The notes under the pieces were generated by a model that saw nothing but the letters and a program-made list of their open reading frames with translations, did not search any database and was not told where the DNA came from. Position numbers and translations under genes: made by a program. A DNA stretch of 64,000 nt from Bombus terrestris (Eukaryota; Arthropoda; Insecta; Hymenoptera; Apidae): contig NW_025963548.1 of the NCBI RefSeq assembly GCF_910591885.1, positions 5,943,501 through 6,007,500 of the forward strand. The letters are read 5' to 3'. Shown piece by piece: positions 42,901 to 57,120 of this stretch (positions within the stretch are counted from its first letter, which is position 1; the number at the start of each line of letters is the position of its first letter).

Positions 42901-44927
42901 AGCGTCATATTCTATTTCGTTATAATGTATAACGGTATATTCCATCACTATATGACGCATAACGTTATGAACTATTACGTTATAGCGCATAACGGTATAT
43001 TGCATCACGTATAGGACGTATAACGCTACATTGCATCACTATAGGACGTATAACGTTATATTGCATCACTATATGACGTATAACGTTATGAACTATTACG
43101 TTATAACGCATAACGGTATATTGCATCACGCATAGGACGTATAACGTTACATTGCATCACTATAGGACGTATAACGTTATATTGCATCACTATAGGACGT
43201 ATAACGTTATATTGCATCACTATAGGACGTGTAATGTTATATTGCATCACTATTTGACGTATAACGTTTTGTACTATTACGTAATAACGTATAGCGTTAC
43301 ATTGCATCACTATAGGACGTATAACGTTATATTGCATCACTATATGAAGTATACCGTTATGAACTATTACATTATAACGTATAACGTTATATTGCATCAC
43401 TATATGACGTATAAAGTTTTGTACTATTACGTAATATCGTATAACGTTACATTGCATCACTATAGGACGTATAACGTTATATTGCAACACTATATGACGT
43501 ATAACGTTATATGCTATACGTTATAACGTATAACGTTATATTGCATTACTATATGACGTATAACGTTATGAACTATTACGTCATAACGCATAACGTTATA
43601 TTGCCTCACCATATGACGTATAACGTTATGACCTATGACGTTATAACACCTAACGTTATATTGCATCACTATAGGACGTTTAACGTCATATTGCATCACT
43701 TTATGACGTATAACGTTATATATTATTGCGCTATGAAGGAATAACTTTATATTGCATCACTATATGATGCATAACGTTATATTACATTACTATAGGACGT
43801 AACCGTTATAAACTATTGTGTTATAATGTATAACGGTATATTGCACCACTATATGATGTATAACGTTATATTGCGTCACTATATGACGTATAACGTTTTG
43901 TACTATTACGTAATAACGAATAACGTTATATTGCTTCACTATATGATGTTTAGCGTTTTGAACTTTAATTGCATCAGTATATGACGTATAACGTTATGAA
44001 CCATTACGTTATAACGCATAACGTTATGTTGCATCACTATAGGACGTATAACGTTATATTGCATTACTATATGACGTATAACGTTATAAACTATTGTGTT
44101 ATAATGTATAACGGTATATTGCACCACTATATGACGTACAACGTTATGAATTATTACGTTGTAACGCATAACGTTATATTGCATTACTATATGACGTATA
44201 ACGTTATGATCTATTACGTTATAACGCATAACGTTATATTGCAACACTAAAGGACGTATAGCGTCATATTGCATTACTATATGACGTATAACGTTATGAA
44301 CTATTACGTTATAACGCATAACGTTATATTGCATCACTATAGGACGTATAGCGGTATATTGCATCACTATATGAAGTATACCGTTATGAACTTTTACGTT
44401 ATAACGTATAACGTTATATTGCACCACTATATGAAGTATTCCGTTATGAACTATTACAATTATAACGCATAACGTTATATTGCATCACTATAGGACGTAC
44501 AACGTTATATTGCATTACTATATGACGTATAACGTTATGAACTATTACGTTATAACGCATAACGTTATGTTGCAACACTATAGGACGTATAGCGTCATAT
44601 TCTATTGCGTTATAATGTATAACGGTATATTGCATCACTATATGACGCATAACGTTATGAACTGTTACGTTATAACGCATAACGGTATATTGCATCACGC
44701 ATAGGACGTATAACGTTACATTGCATCATTATAGGACGATTAACGTTATATTGCATCACTATAGGACGCATAACGTTATATTGCATCACTATAGGACGTA
44801 TAGCGTCATATACTATTGCGCTATAATGTATAACGGTATATTGCATCACTATATGACGTACAACGTTATGAACTATTACGTTGCAACGCATAACGTTATA
44901 TTGCATCACTATAGGACGTATAACGTT
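39968..44927 (+). repeat. 4,960-bp higher-order repeat, copy W1
   Basis: The offset to W2 is exactly 4,960 bp from 39968 to about 43430, then 4,810 bp because W2 lacks five monomers near 48180. Noticed substitutions include T40691 to C45651, and TAATG near 40581 to TGATG near 45541. It carries a copy of U1-like sequence (about 40660-41090 and 41130-41700), the CAGCGTGACG 31-mer at 41689, TGACGTCA at 41880 and the divergent monomer at 43719. Confidence 0.92.
43719..43749 (+). repeat. divergent 31-bp monomer, copy 5 (GCGCTATG form)
   Basis: In W1, preceded by CATCACTTTATGACG as in U1. Confidence 0.92.
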
Positions 44928-47900
44928 ATATTGCATCACTATATGACGTATAACGTTATATGCTATACGTTATAACGTATAACGTTATATTGCATTACTA
45001 TAGGACGTATAACGTTATGACCTATTACGTTATAACGCATAACGTTATATTGCATCACTAAATTAGTATAACGTTATATTGCATTACTATATGACGTTTA
45101 ACGTTATGAACTCTTACGTTATAACGCATAACGTTATATTGCATCACTATAGGACGTATATCGTTATATTGCACCACTATATGAAGTATACCGTTATGAA
45201 ATATTACATTATAACGTATAACGTTATATTGCATCACCATGTGACGTATAACGATATATTGCATCACAATAGGACGTATAACGTCATATTGCATCACTAT
45301 ATGACGTATAACGTTATCTGCTATACGTTATAACGTATAACGTTATATTGCATTACTATATGACGTATAACGTTATGAACTATCACGTTATAACGCATAA
45401 CGTTATATTGCCTCACCATATGACGTATAACGTTATGATCTATGACGTTATAACGTATAACGTTATATTGCATCACTATAGGACATATAACGTTATATTG
45501 CATCACTATAGGACGTATAGCGTCATATACTATTGCGCTATGATGTATAACTGTATATTGCATCACTATATGACGTACAACGTTATGAACTATTACGTTG
45601 TAACGCATAACGGTATATTGCATCACGCATAGGAAGTATAACGTTATATTGCATCACTATAGGACGTATAACGTTATATTGCATCACTATAGGACGTATA
45701 ACGTTATATTGCATCACTATAGGACGTGTAATGTTATATTGCATCACTATTTGACGTTTAACGTCTTGTACTATTACGTAATAACGTATAGCGTTACATT
45801 GCATCACTATAGGACGTATAACGTTATATTGCATCACTATATGACGTATAGCGTTATGAACTACTACATTATAACGTATAACGTTATATTGCATCACCAT
45901 GTGACATATAAAGTTTTGTACTATTACGTGATATCGTATAACGCTATATGGCATCACTATAGGACGTATAACGGTATATTGCATCACTTCATGAAGTATA
46001 CCGTTATGAACTATTACAGTATACCTTATAACGGTATATTCCATCACTATATGACGTATAACGTTATGAATTATTACGTTATAACGCATAACGTTATATT
46101 GCATCACTATAGGGCGTATATCGTTATATTGCACCACTATATGAAGTATACCGTTATGAAATATTACATTATAACGTATAACGTTATATTGCATCACCAC
46201 GTGACGTATAACGATATATTGCATCACTATAGGACGTATAACGTTAGATTGCATCAGTATATGACGTATAACGTTATATGCTACTACGTTATAACGTTTA
46301 ACGTTATATTGCATTACTATATGACGTATAACGTTATGATCTATGACGTTATAACACCTAACGTTATATTGCATCACCATGTGACGTATAACGTTATATT
46401 GCATCACTATAGGACGTACAACGTTATATTGCATCACTATATGACGTATAACGTTATATGCTACTACGTTATAACGTATAACGTTATATTGCATTACTAT
46501 TTGACGTTTAACGTTATGAACTATTACGTTATAACGCATAACGTTATATTGCATCACTATAGGACGTATATCGTTATATTGCACCACTATATGAAGTATA
46601 CCGTTATGAAATATTATATTATAACGTATAACGTTATATTGCATCACCAGCGTGACGTATAACGTTATATTGCATCACCATGTGACGTATAACGTTTTGT
46701 ACTATTACGTAATATCGTATAACGTTATGTTGCATCACTATAGGACGTATAACGTTATATTGCATCACTATACGACGTATAACGTTATGTGCTACTACGT
46801 TATATCGTATAACGTTATATTGCATTACTATATGACGTATGACGTCATCAAATATTACGATATAACGCATAACGTTATATTGCATTACTGTATGCCGTAT
46901 AACATTATGAACTATTAGTGTTATAACGCATAACGTTATGTTGCAAGACTAATGGACGTATAGCGTCATATTCTATTGCGTTATAATGTATAACGGTATA
47001 TTCCATCACTATATGACGCATAACGTTTTGTACTATTACGTAATAAGGTATAACGTTATATTGCATCACTATAGGACGTGTAATGTTATATTGCATCACT
47101 ATTTGACGTATAAAGTTTTGTACTATTACGTAATATCGTATAACGTTATATTGCATCACTATAGGACGTATAACGTTATATTGCGTCACTATATCAAGTA
47201 TACCGTTATGAACTACTACATTATAACGTATAACGTTATATTGCATCACCATGTGACGTATAAAGTTTTGTACTATTACGTGATATCGTATAACGCTATA
47301 TGGCATCACTATAGGACGTATAACGTTATATTGCATCAGCATGTGACGTATAACGTTTTGTACTATTACGTAGTAACGTATAACGTTATATTGCATCACT
47401 ATAAGACGTATAACGTTATATTGCAACACTATATGACGTATAACGTTATATGCTACTACGTTATAACGCATAACGTTATATTGCATTACTATATGACGTA
47501 TAACGTTATGAACTATTACGTTATAACGCATAACGTTATATTGCCTCACTATATGACGTATAACGTGTTGTTCTATTACGTAATAACGTATAACGTTATA
47601 TTGCATCACTATCGACATATAACGTTATATTGCATCACTATATCAAGTATACCGTTATGAACTACTACATTATAACGTATAACGTTATATTGCATCACCA
47701 TGTGACGTATAACGTTTTGTACCATTACGTAATAAGGTATAACGTTATATTGCATCACTATAGGACGTATAACGTTATATTGCATTACTATATGACGTAT
47801 AACGTTATGAACTATTACGTTATAACGCATAACGTTATGTTGCAACACTATAGGACGTATAGCGTCATATTCTATTTCGTTATAATGTATAACGGTATAT

Positions 47901-48060
47901 TCCATCACTATATGACGCATAACGTTATGAACTATTACGTTATAGCGCATAACGGTATATTGCATCACGTATAGGACGTATAACGCTACATTGCATCACT
48001 ATAGGACGTTTAACGTTATATTGCATCACTATATGACGTATAACGTTATGAACTATTACG
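44928..48060 (+). repeat. 4,960-bp higher-order repeat, copy W2 (first part)
   Basis: It tracks W1 base for base apart from scattered substitutions. The match continues past 48060 to about 49750 at offset 4,810. The sequence from 48061 also belongs to the next HOR pair, so the two HORs overlap and the second was built on the end of the first. Confidence 0.9.
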
Positions 48061-50892
48061 TTATAACGCATAACGGTATATTGCATCACGCATAGGACGT
48101 ATAACGTTACATTGCATCACTATAGGACGTATAACGTTATATTGCATCACTATATGAAGTATACCGTTATGAACTATTACATTATAACGTATAACGTTAT
48201 ATTGCATCACTATTTGACGTATAAAGTTTTGTACTATTACGTAATATCGTATAACGTTACATTGCATCACTATAGGACGTATAACGTTATATTGCAACAC
48301 TATATGACGTATAACGTTATATGCTATACGTTATAACGTATAACGTTATATTGCATTACTATATGACGTATAACGTTATGAACTATTACGTCATAACGCA
48401 TAACGTTATATTGCCTCACCATATGACGTATAACGTTATGACCTATGACGTTATAACACCTAACGTTATATTGCATCACTATAGGACGTTTAACGTCATA
48501 TTGCATCACTTTATGACGTATAACGTTATATATTATTGCGCTATGAAGGAATAACTTTATATTGCATCACTATATGATGCATAACGTTATATTACATTAC
48601 TATAGGACGTAACCGTTATAAACTATTGTGTTATAATGTATAACGGTATATTGCACCACTATATGATGTATAACGGTATATTGCGTCACTATATGACGTA
48701 TAACGTTTTGTACTATTACGTAATAACGAATAACGTTATATTGCTTCACTATATGATGTTTAGCGTTTTGAACTTTAATTGCATCAGTATATGACGTATA
48801 ACGTTATGAACCATTACGTTATAACGCATAACGTTATGTTGCATCACTATAGGACGTATAACGTTATATTGCATTACTATATGACGTATAACGTTATAAA
48901 CTATTGTGTTATAATGTATAACGGTATATTGCACCACTATATGACGTACAACGTTATGAATTATTACGTTGTAACGCATAACGTTATATTGCATTACTAT
49001 ATGACGTATAACGTTATGATCTATTACGTTATAACGCATAACGTTATATTGCAACACTAAAGGACGTATAGCGTCATATTGCATTACTATATGACGTATA
49101 ACGTTATGAACTATTACGTTATAACGCATAACGTTATATTGCATCACTATAGGACGTATAGCGGTATATTGCATCACTATATGAAGTATACCGTTATGAA
49201 CTTTTACGTTATAACGTATAACGTTATATTGCACCACTATATGAAGTATTCCGTTATGAACTATTACAATTATAACGCATAACGTTATATTGCATCACTA
49301 TAGGACGTACAACGTTATATTGCATTACTATATGACGTATAACGTTATGAACTATTACGTTATAACGCATAACGTTATGTTGCAACACTATAGGACGTAT
49401 AGCGTCATATTCTATTGCGTTATAATGTATAACGGTATATTGCATCACTATATGACGCATAACGTTATGAACTGTTACGTTATAACGCATAACGGTATAT
49501 TGCATCACGCATAGGACGTATAACGTTACATTGCATCATTATAGGACGATTAACGTTATATTGCATCACTATAGGACGCATAACGTTATATTGCATCACT
49601 ATAGGACGTATAGCGTCATATACTATTGCGCTATAATGTATAACGGTATATTGCATCACTATATGACGTACAACGTTATGAACTATTACGTTGCAACGCA
49701 TAACGTTATATTGCATCACTATAGGACGTATAACGTTATATTGCATCACTATAGGACGTATAGCGTCTAATACTATTGCGTTATAATGTATAACGGTATA
49801 TTGCATCACTATATGACGTATAACGTTATGAACTATTACGTTATAACGCATAACGGTATATTGCATCACGCATAGGAAGTATAACGTTATATTGCATCAC
49901 TATAGGACATATAACGTTATATTGCATCACTATATGACGTATACCGTTATGAACTACTACATTATAACCTATAACGTTATATTGCATCACCATGTGACGT
50001 ATAAAGTTTTGTACTATTACGTGATATCGTATAACGCTATATGGCATCACAATAGGACGTATAACGTTATATTGCATCACTTCATGAAGTATACCGTTAT
50101 GAACTATTATAGTATACCGTATAACGTTATAATGCATCACCATGTGACGTATAACGTCTTGTACTATTACGTAGTAACGTATAACGTTATATTGCATCAC
50201 TATAGGACGTATAACGTTATATTGCAAAACTATATGACGTATAGCGTCTAATACTATTGCGTTATAATGTATAACGTTATATTGAATCACTATATGACGT
50301 ATAACGTTATATGGTACTACGTTATAACGCATAACGTTATATTGCATCACCATGTGACGTATAACGTTTTGTACTATTACGTAGTAACGTAAAACCTTAT
50401 ACTGCATCACTATAGGACGTATAACATTATATTGCCATACTATATGACGTATAACGTTATATGCTACTACGTTATAACGCATAACGTTATATTGCATCAC
50501 CATGTGACGTATAACGTTTTGTACCATTACGTAATAGGGTATAACGTTATATTGCATCACTATAGGACGTATAACGTTATATTGCATTACTATATGACGT
50601 ATAACGTTATGAACTATTACGTTATAACGCATAACGTTATGTTGCGACACTATAGGACGTATAGCGTCATATTCTATTGCGTTATAACGTATAACGGTAT
50701 ATTGCATTACCATATGACGCATAACGTTATGAAATATTACGTTATAACGCATAACGGTATATTGCATCACGCATAGGACATATAACGTTATATTGCGTCA
50801 CTATAGGACGTATAGCGTCATATACTATTGCGCTATAATGTATAACGGTATATTGCATCACTATATGACGTACAACGTTATGAAATATTACG
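48061..50892 (+). repeat. about 2.8-kb higher-order repeat, copy X1
   Basis: Both copies open with GCATAACGGTATATTGC and the CATCACGCATAGG 31-mer (48088, 50920; offset 2,832). Offset becomes 3,282 after a 450-bp expansion in X2, and 3,131 after X2 loses 151 bp (one 31-mer plus four monomers, X1 about 49170-49320). The divergent monomer is at 48529. A patch at 50270-50520 has TATGGTACTACG and GTAAAACCTTATACTGC monomers. Confidence 0.87.
48529..48559 (+). repeat. divergent 31-bp monomer, copy 6 (GCGCTATG form)
   Basis: In W2/X1, 4,810 bp after copy 5. Confidence 0.92.
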
Positions 50893-53800
50893 TTATAACG
50901 CATAACGGTATATTGCATCACGCATAGGACGTATAACGTTACATTGCATCACTATAGGACGTATAACGTTATATTGCATCACTATAGGACGTATAACGTT
51001 ATATTGCATCACTATAGGACGTGTAATGTTATATTGCATCACTATTTGACGTATAACGTTTTGTACTATTACGTAATAACGTATAGCGTTACATTGCATC
51101 ACTATAGGACGTATAACGTTATATTGCATCACTATATGAAGTATACCGTTATGAACTATTACATTATAACGTATAACGTTATATTGCATCACTATTTGAC
51201 GTATAAAGTTTTGTACTATTACGTAATATCGTATAACGTTATATTGCATCACTATAGGACGTATAACGTTATATTGCGTCACTATATCAAGTATACCGTT
51301 ATGAACTACTACATTATTACGTACAACGTTATATTGCATCACCATGTGACGTATAAAGTTTTGTACTATTACGTGATATCGTATAACGCTATATGGCATC
51401 ACTATAGGACGTATAACGTTATATTGCATCACTTCATGAACTATACCGTTATGAACTATTACAGTATACCGTATAACGTTATATTGCATCAGCATGTGAC
51501 GTATAACGTTTTGTACTATTACGTAATAACGTATAGCGTTACATTGCATCACTATAGGACGTATAACGTTATATTGCAACACTATATGACGTATAACGTT
51601 ATATGCTATACGTTATAACGTATAACGTTATATTGCATTACTATATGACGTATAACGTTATGAACTATTACGTTATAACGCATAACGTTATATTGCCTCA
51701 CCATATGACGTATAACGTTATGACCTATGACGTTATAACACCTAACGTTATATTGCATCACTATAGGACGTTTAACGTCATATTGCATCACTTTATGACG
51801 TATAACGTTATATATTATTGCGCTATGAAGGAATAACTTTATATTGCATCACTATATGATGCATAACGTTATATTACATTACTATAGGACGTAAACGTTA
51901 TAAACTATTGTGTTATAATGTATAACGGTATATTGCACCACTATATGATGTATAACGGTATATTGCGTCACTATATGACGTATAACGTTTTGTACTATTA
52001 CGTAATAAGGTATAACGTTATATTGCATCACTATATGATGTTTAGCGTTTTGAACTTTAATTGCATCAGTATATGACGTATAACGTTATGAACCATTACG
52101 TTATAACGCATAACGTTATGTTGCATCACTATAGGACGTATAACGTTATATTGCATTACTATATGACGTATAACGTTATAAACTATTGTGTTATAATGTA
52201 TAACGGTATATTGCACCACTATATGACGTACAACGTTATGAACTATTACGTTGTAACGCATAACGTTATATTGCATTACTATATGACGTATAACGTTATG
52301 ATCTATTACGTTATAACGCATAACGTTATATTGCAACACTAAAGGACGTATAGCGTCATATTGCATTACTATATGACGTATAACGTTATGAACTATTACG
52401 TTATAACGCATAACGTTATATTGCATCACTATAGGACGTATAGCGGTATATTGCATCACTATATGACGTATAACGTTATGAACTATTACGTTATAACGCA
52501 TAACGTTATGTTGCAACACTATAGGACGTATAGCGTCATATTCTATTGCGTTATAATGTATAACGGTATATTGCATCACTATATGACGCATAACGTTATG
52601 AACTGTTACGTTATAACGCATAACGGTATATTGCATCACGCATAGGACGTATAACGTTACATTGCATCATTATAGGACGATTAACGTTATATTGCATCAC
52701 TATAGGACGTATAACGTTATATTGCATCACTATAGGACGTATAGCGTCATATACTATTGCGCTATAATGTATAACGGTATATTGCATCACTATATGACAT
52801 ACAACGTTATGAACTATTACGTTGTAACGCATAACGTTATATTGCATCACTATAGGACGTATAACGTTATATTGCATCACTATAGGACGTATAGCGTCTA
52901 ATACTATTGCGTTATAATGTATAACGGTATATTGCATCACTATATGACGTATAACGTTATGAACTATTACGTTATAACGCATAACGGTATATTGCATCAC
53001 GCATAGGAAGTATAACGTTATATTGCATCACTATAGGACATATAACGTTATATTGCATCACTATATGACGTATACCGTTATGAACTACTACATTATAACC
53101 TATAACGTTATATTGCATCACCATGTGACGTATAAAGTTTTGTACTATTACGTGATATCGTATAACGCTATATGGCATCACAATAGGACGTATAACGTTA
53201 TATTGCATCACTTCATGAAGTATACCGTTATGAACTATTACAGTATACCGTATAATGTTATAATGCATCACCATGTGACGTATAACGTTTTGTACTATTA
53301 CGTAGTAACGTATAACGTTATATTGCATCACTATAGGACGTATAACGTTATATTGCAAAACTATATGACGTATAGCGTCTAATACTACTGCGTTATAATG
53401 TATAACGTTATATTGCATCACTATATGACGTATAACGTTATATGGTACTACGTTATAACGCATAACGTTATATTGCATCACCATGTGACGTATAACGTTT
53501 TGTACTATTACGTAGTAACGTAAAACGTTATACTGCATCACTATAGGACGTATAACATTATATTGCCATACTATATGACGTATAACGTTATATGCTACTA
53601 CGTTATAACGCATAACGTTATATTGCATCACCATGTGACGTATAACGTTTTGTACCATTACGTAATAGGGTATAACGTTATATTGCATCACTATAGGACG
53701 TATAACGTTATATTGCATTACTATATGACGTATAACGTTATGAACTATTACGTTATAACGCATAACGTTATGTTGCGACACTATAGGACGTATAGCGTCA

Positions 53801-54173
53801 TATTCTATTGCGTTATAACGTATAACGGTATATTGCATTACCATATGACGCATAACGTTATGAAATATTACGTTATAACGCATAACGGTATATTGCATCA
53901 CGCATAGGACATATAACGTTATATTGCGTCACTATAGGACGTATAGCGTCATATACTATTGCGCTATAATGTATAACGGTATATTGCATCACTATATGAC
54001 GTACAACGTTATGAAATATTACGTTGTAACGCATAACGTTATACTGCATCACTATAGGACGTATAACGTTATATTGCGTCACTATAGGACGTATAGAGTC
54101 TAATACTATTGCGTTATAATGTATAACGGTATATTGCATCACTATATGACGTATAACGTTATGAACTATTACG
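50893..54173 (+). repeat. 3.3-kb higher-order repeat, copy X2
   Basis: 3,281 bp, ending where the next CATCACGCATAGG module begins at 54174. It carries the extra 450 bp of GGACGTGTAATG, TGTACTATTACG and ACTTCATGAACTATACCG monomers (about 51000-51480), the divergent monomer at 51811 and the short junction at 52055. 52611-53901 matches 49480-50770 at offset 3,131 with few differences. Confidence 0.87.
51811..51841 (+). repeat. divergent 31-bp monomer, copy 7 (GCGCTATG form)
   Basis: In X2, 3,282 bp after copy 6. Confidence 0.92.
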
Positions 54174-56026
54174 TTATAAGGCATAACCGTATATTGCATC
54201 ACGCATAGGACGTATAACGTTACATTGCATCACTATAGGACGTATAATGTTATATTGCATCACTATTTGACGTATAACGTTTTGTACTATTACGTAATAA
54301 CGTATAGCGTTACATTGCATCACTATAGGACGTATAACGTTATATTGCATCACTATATGAAGTATACCGTTATGAACTATTACATTATAACGTATAACGT
54401 TATATTGCATCACCATGTGACGTATAAAGTTTTGTACTATTACGTGATATCCTATGACGCTATATGGCATCACTATAGGACGTATAACGTTATATTGCAT
54501 CACTTCATGAACTATACCGTTATGAACTATTACAGTATACCGTATAACGTTATATTGCACCACCATGTGACGTATAACGTTTTGTACTATTACGTAGTAA
54601 CGTATAACGTTATATTGCATCACTATAGGACGTATAAGGTTATATTGCAACACTATATGACGTATAACGTTCTATGCTACTACGTTATAACGCATAACGT
54701 TATGTTGCAACACTATAGGACGTATAGCGTCATATTCTATTGCGTTATAATGTATAACGGGATATTCCATCACTATATGACGCATAACGTTATGAACTAT
54801 TACGTTATAACGCATAACGGTATATTGCATCACGCATAGGACGTATAACGTTACATTGCATCACTATAGGACGTTTAACGTTATATTGCATCACTATAGG
54901 ACGTATAACGTTATATTGCATCACTATAGGACGTATAGCGTCATATACTATTGCGCTATAATGTATAACGGTATATTGCATCACTATATGACGTACAACG
55001 TTATGAACTATTACATTGTAACGCATAACGTTATATCGCATCACTATAGGACGTATAACGTTATATTGCATCACTATAGGACGTATAGCGTCTAATACTA
55101 TTGCGTTATAATGTATAACGGTATATTGCATCACCATGTGACGTATAACGTTTTGAACTATTACGTTATAACGCATAACGGCATATTGCATCACGCATAG
55201 GACGTATAACGTTACATTGCCTCACTATATGACGTATAACGTGTTGTTCTATTACGTTATAACGTATAACGTTATATTGCATCACTATATCAAGTATACC
55301 GTTATGAACTACTACATTATAACGTATAACGTTATATTGCATCACCATGTGACGTATAACGTTATGAACTATTACGTTATAACGCATAACGGCATATTGC
55401 ATCACGCATAGGACGTATAACGTTACATTGCATCACTATAGGACGTATAACGTTATACTGCATCACTATAGGACGTATAACGCTATATTGCATCACTATA
55501 GGACGTGTAATGTTATATTGCATCACTATTTGACGTATAACGTTTTGTACTATTACGTAATAACGTATAACGTTATATTGCATCACTATATGAAGTATAC
55601 CGTTATGAACTATTACATTATAACGTATAACGTTATATTGCATCACCATGTGACGTATAAAGTTTTGTACTATTACGTAATATCGTATAACGTTATATTG
55701 CATCACTATAGGACGTATAACGTTATATTGCATCACTACATGAAGTATACCGTTATGAACTATTACATTATACCGTATAACGTTATATTGCATCACCATG
55801 TGACGTATAACGTTTTGTACTATTACATAGTAACGTATAACGTTATATTGCATCACAATAGGACGTATAACGTCTTATTGCATCACTATATGACGTATAA
55901 CGTTATGATCTATGACGTTGTAACACCTAACGTTATATTGCATCACTATAGAACGTATAACGTCATATTGCATCACTATATGACGTATAACGTTATATAT
56001 TATTGCGCTATGAAGGAATAACTTTA
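54174..56026 (+). repeat. short modules bounded by CATCACGCATAGG 31-mers
   Basis: Four 31-mers of this type lie near 54201, 54832, 55193 and 55403, cutting the region into pieces of about 630, 360 and 210 bp. The last piece (55428-56026) repeats the order at 3867-4615 with several monomers missing and ends in the divergent monomer at 55996. Confidence 0.82.
55996..56026 (+). repeat. divergent 31-bp monomer, copy 8 (GCGCTATG form)
   Basis: Preceded by CATCACTATATGACG. The next monomer is CACCACTCTATGATG, unlike other copies. Confidence 0.92.
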
Positions 56027-56784
56027 TATTGCACCACTCTATGATGTATAACGGTATATTACATTACTATAGGACGTAAACGTTATAAACTATTGTGTTA
56101 TGATGTATAACGGTATATTACACCACTATATGACGTACAACGTTATGAACTATTACGCTGTAACGCATAACGTTATATTGCATTACTATATGACGTATAA
56201 CGTTATGAACTATTACGTTGTAACGCATAACGTTATATTGCATTACTATATGACGTATAACGTTATGAACTATTACGTTATAACGCATAACGTTATATTG
56301 CATTACTATATGACGTATAACGTTATAAACTATTGTATTATGATGTATAACGGTATATTGCATTACTATATGACGTATAACGTTATGAACTATTACGTTA
56401 TAACGCATAACGTTATATTGCATTACTATATGACGTATAACGTTATAAACTATTGTGTTATGATGTATAACGGTATATTGCACCACTATATGACGTACAA
56501 CGTTATGAACTATTACGCTGTAACGCATAAAGTTATATTGCATTACTATATGACGTATAACGTTATGAACTATTACGTGGTAACGCATAACGTTATATTG
56601 CATCACTATATGACGTATAACGTTATGATCTATGACGTTATAACACCTAACGTTATATTGCATCACTATAGGACGTATAACGTCATATTGCATCACTATA
56701 TGACGTATAACGTTTTGTACTATTACGTAATAACGAATAACGTTATATTGCATCACTATATTACGTATAACGTTATATTGCATC
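56027..56784 (+). repeat. dimeric run with TGTTATGATG markers
   Basis: Mostly strict alternation of TATTGCATTACTATATG and TGAACTATTACG monomers, a 60-bp dimer. The marker TTATGATGTATAACGG begins near 56099, 56339 and 56459, so local units are 240 and 120 bp. 56600-56784 matches 63700-63884 at offset 7,100. Confidence 0.85.
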
Positions 56785-57120
56785 ACTATAGGACATATAA
56801 CGTTATATTGCATCACTATATGACGTATAGCGTCATATACTATTGCGCTATAATGTATAACTGTATATTGCATCACTATATGACGTACAACGTTATGAAT
56901 TATTACGTTGTAACGCATGACGTTATATTGCATCACAATAGGACGTGTAACATTATATTGCATCACTATAGGACATATAACGTTATATTGCATCACTATA
57001 GGACGTATAGCGTCATATACTATTGCGCTATAATGTATAACTGTATATTGCATCACTATATGACGTACAACGTTATGAACTATTACGTTGTAACGCATAA
57101 CGGTATATTGCATCACGCAT
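56785..57120 (+). repeat. 180-bp higher-order repeat, contracted form of the 240-bp unit
   Basis: ACTATAGGACATATAACG starts at 56785 and 56965, a period of 180 bp. The unit is the 240-bp HOR of 1-638 without its 60-bp GGACGTATAACG / TGCTATTACG pair. It ends at the same CATCACGCATAGG 31-mer. Confidence 0.9.
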
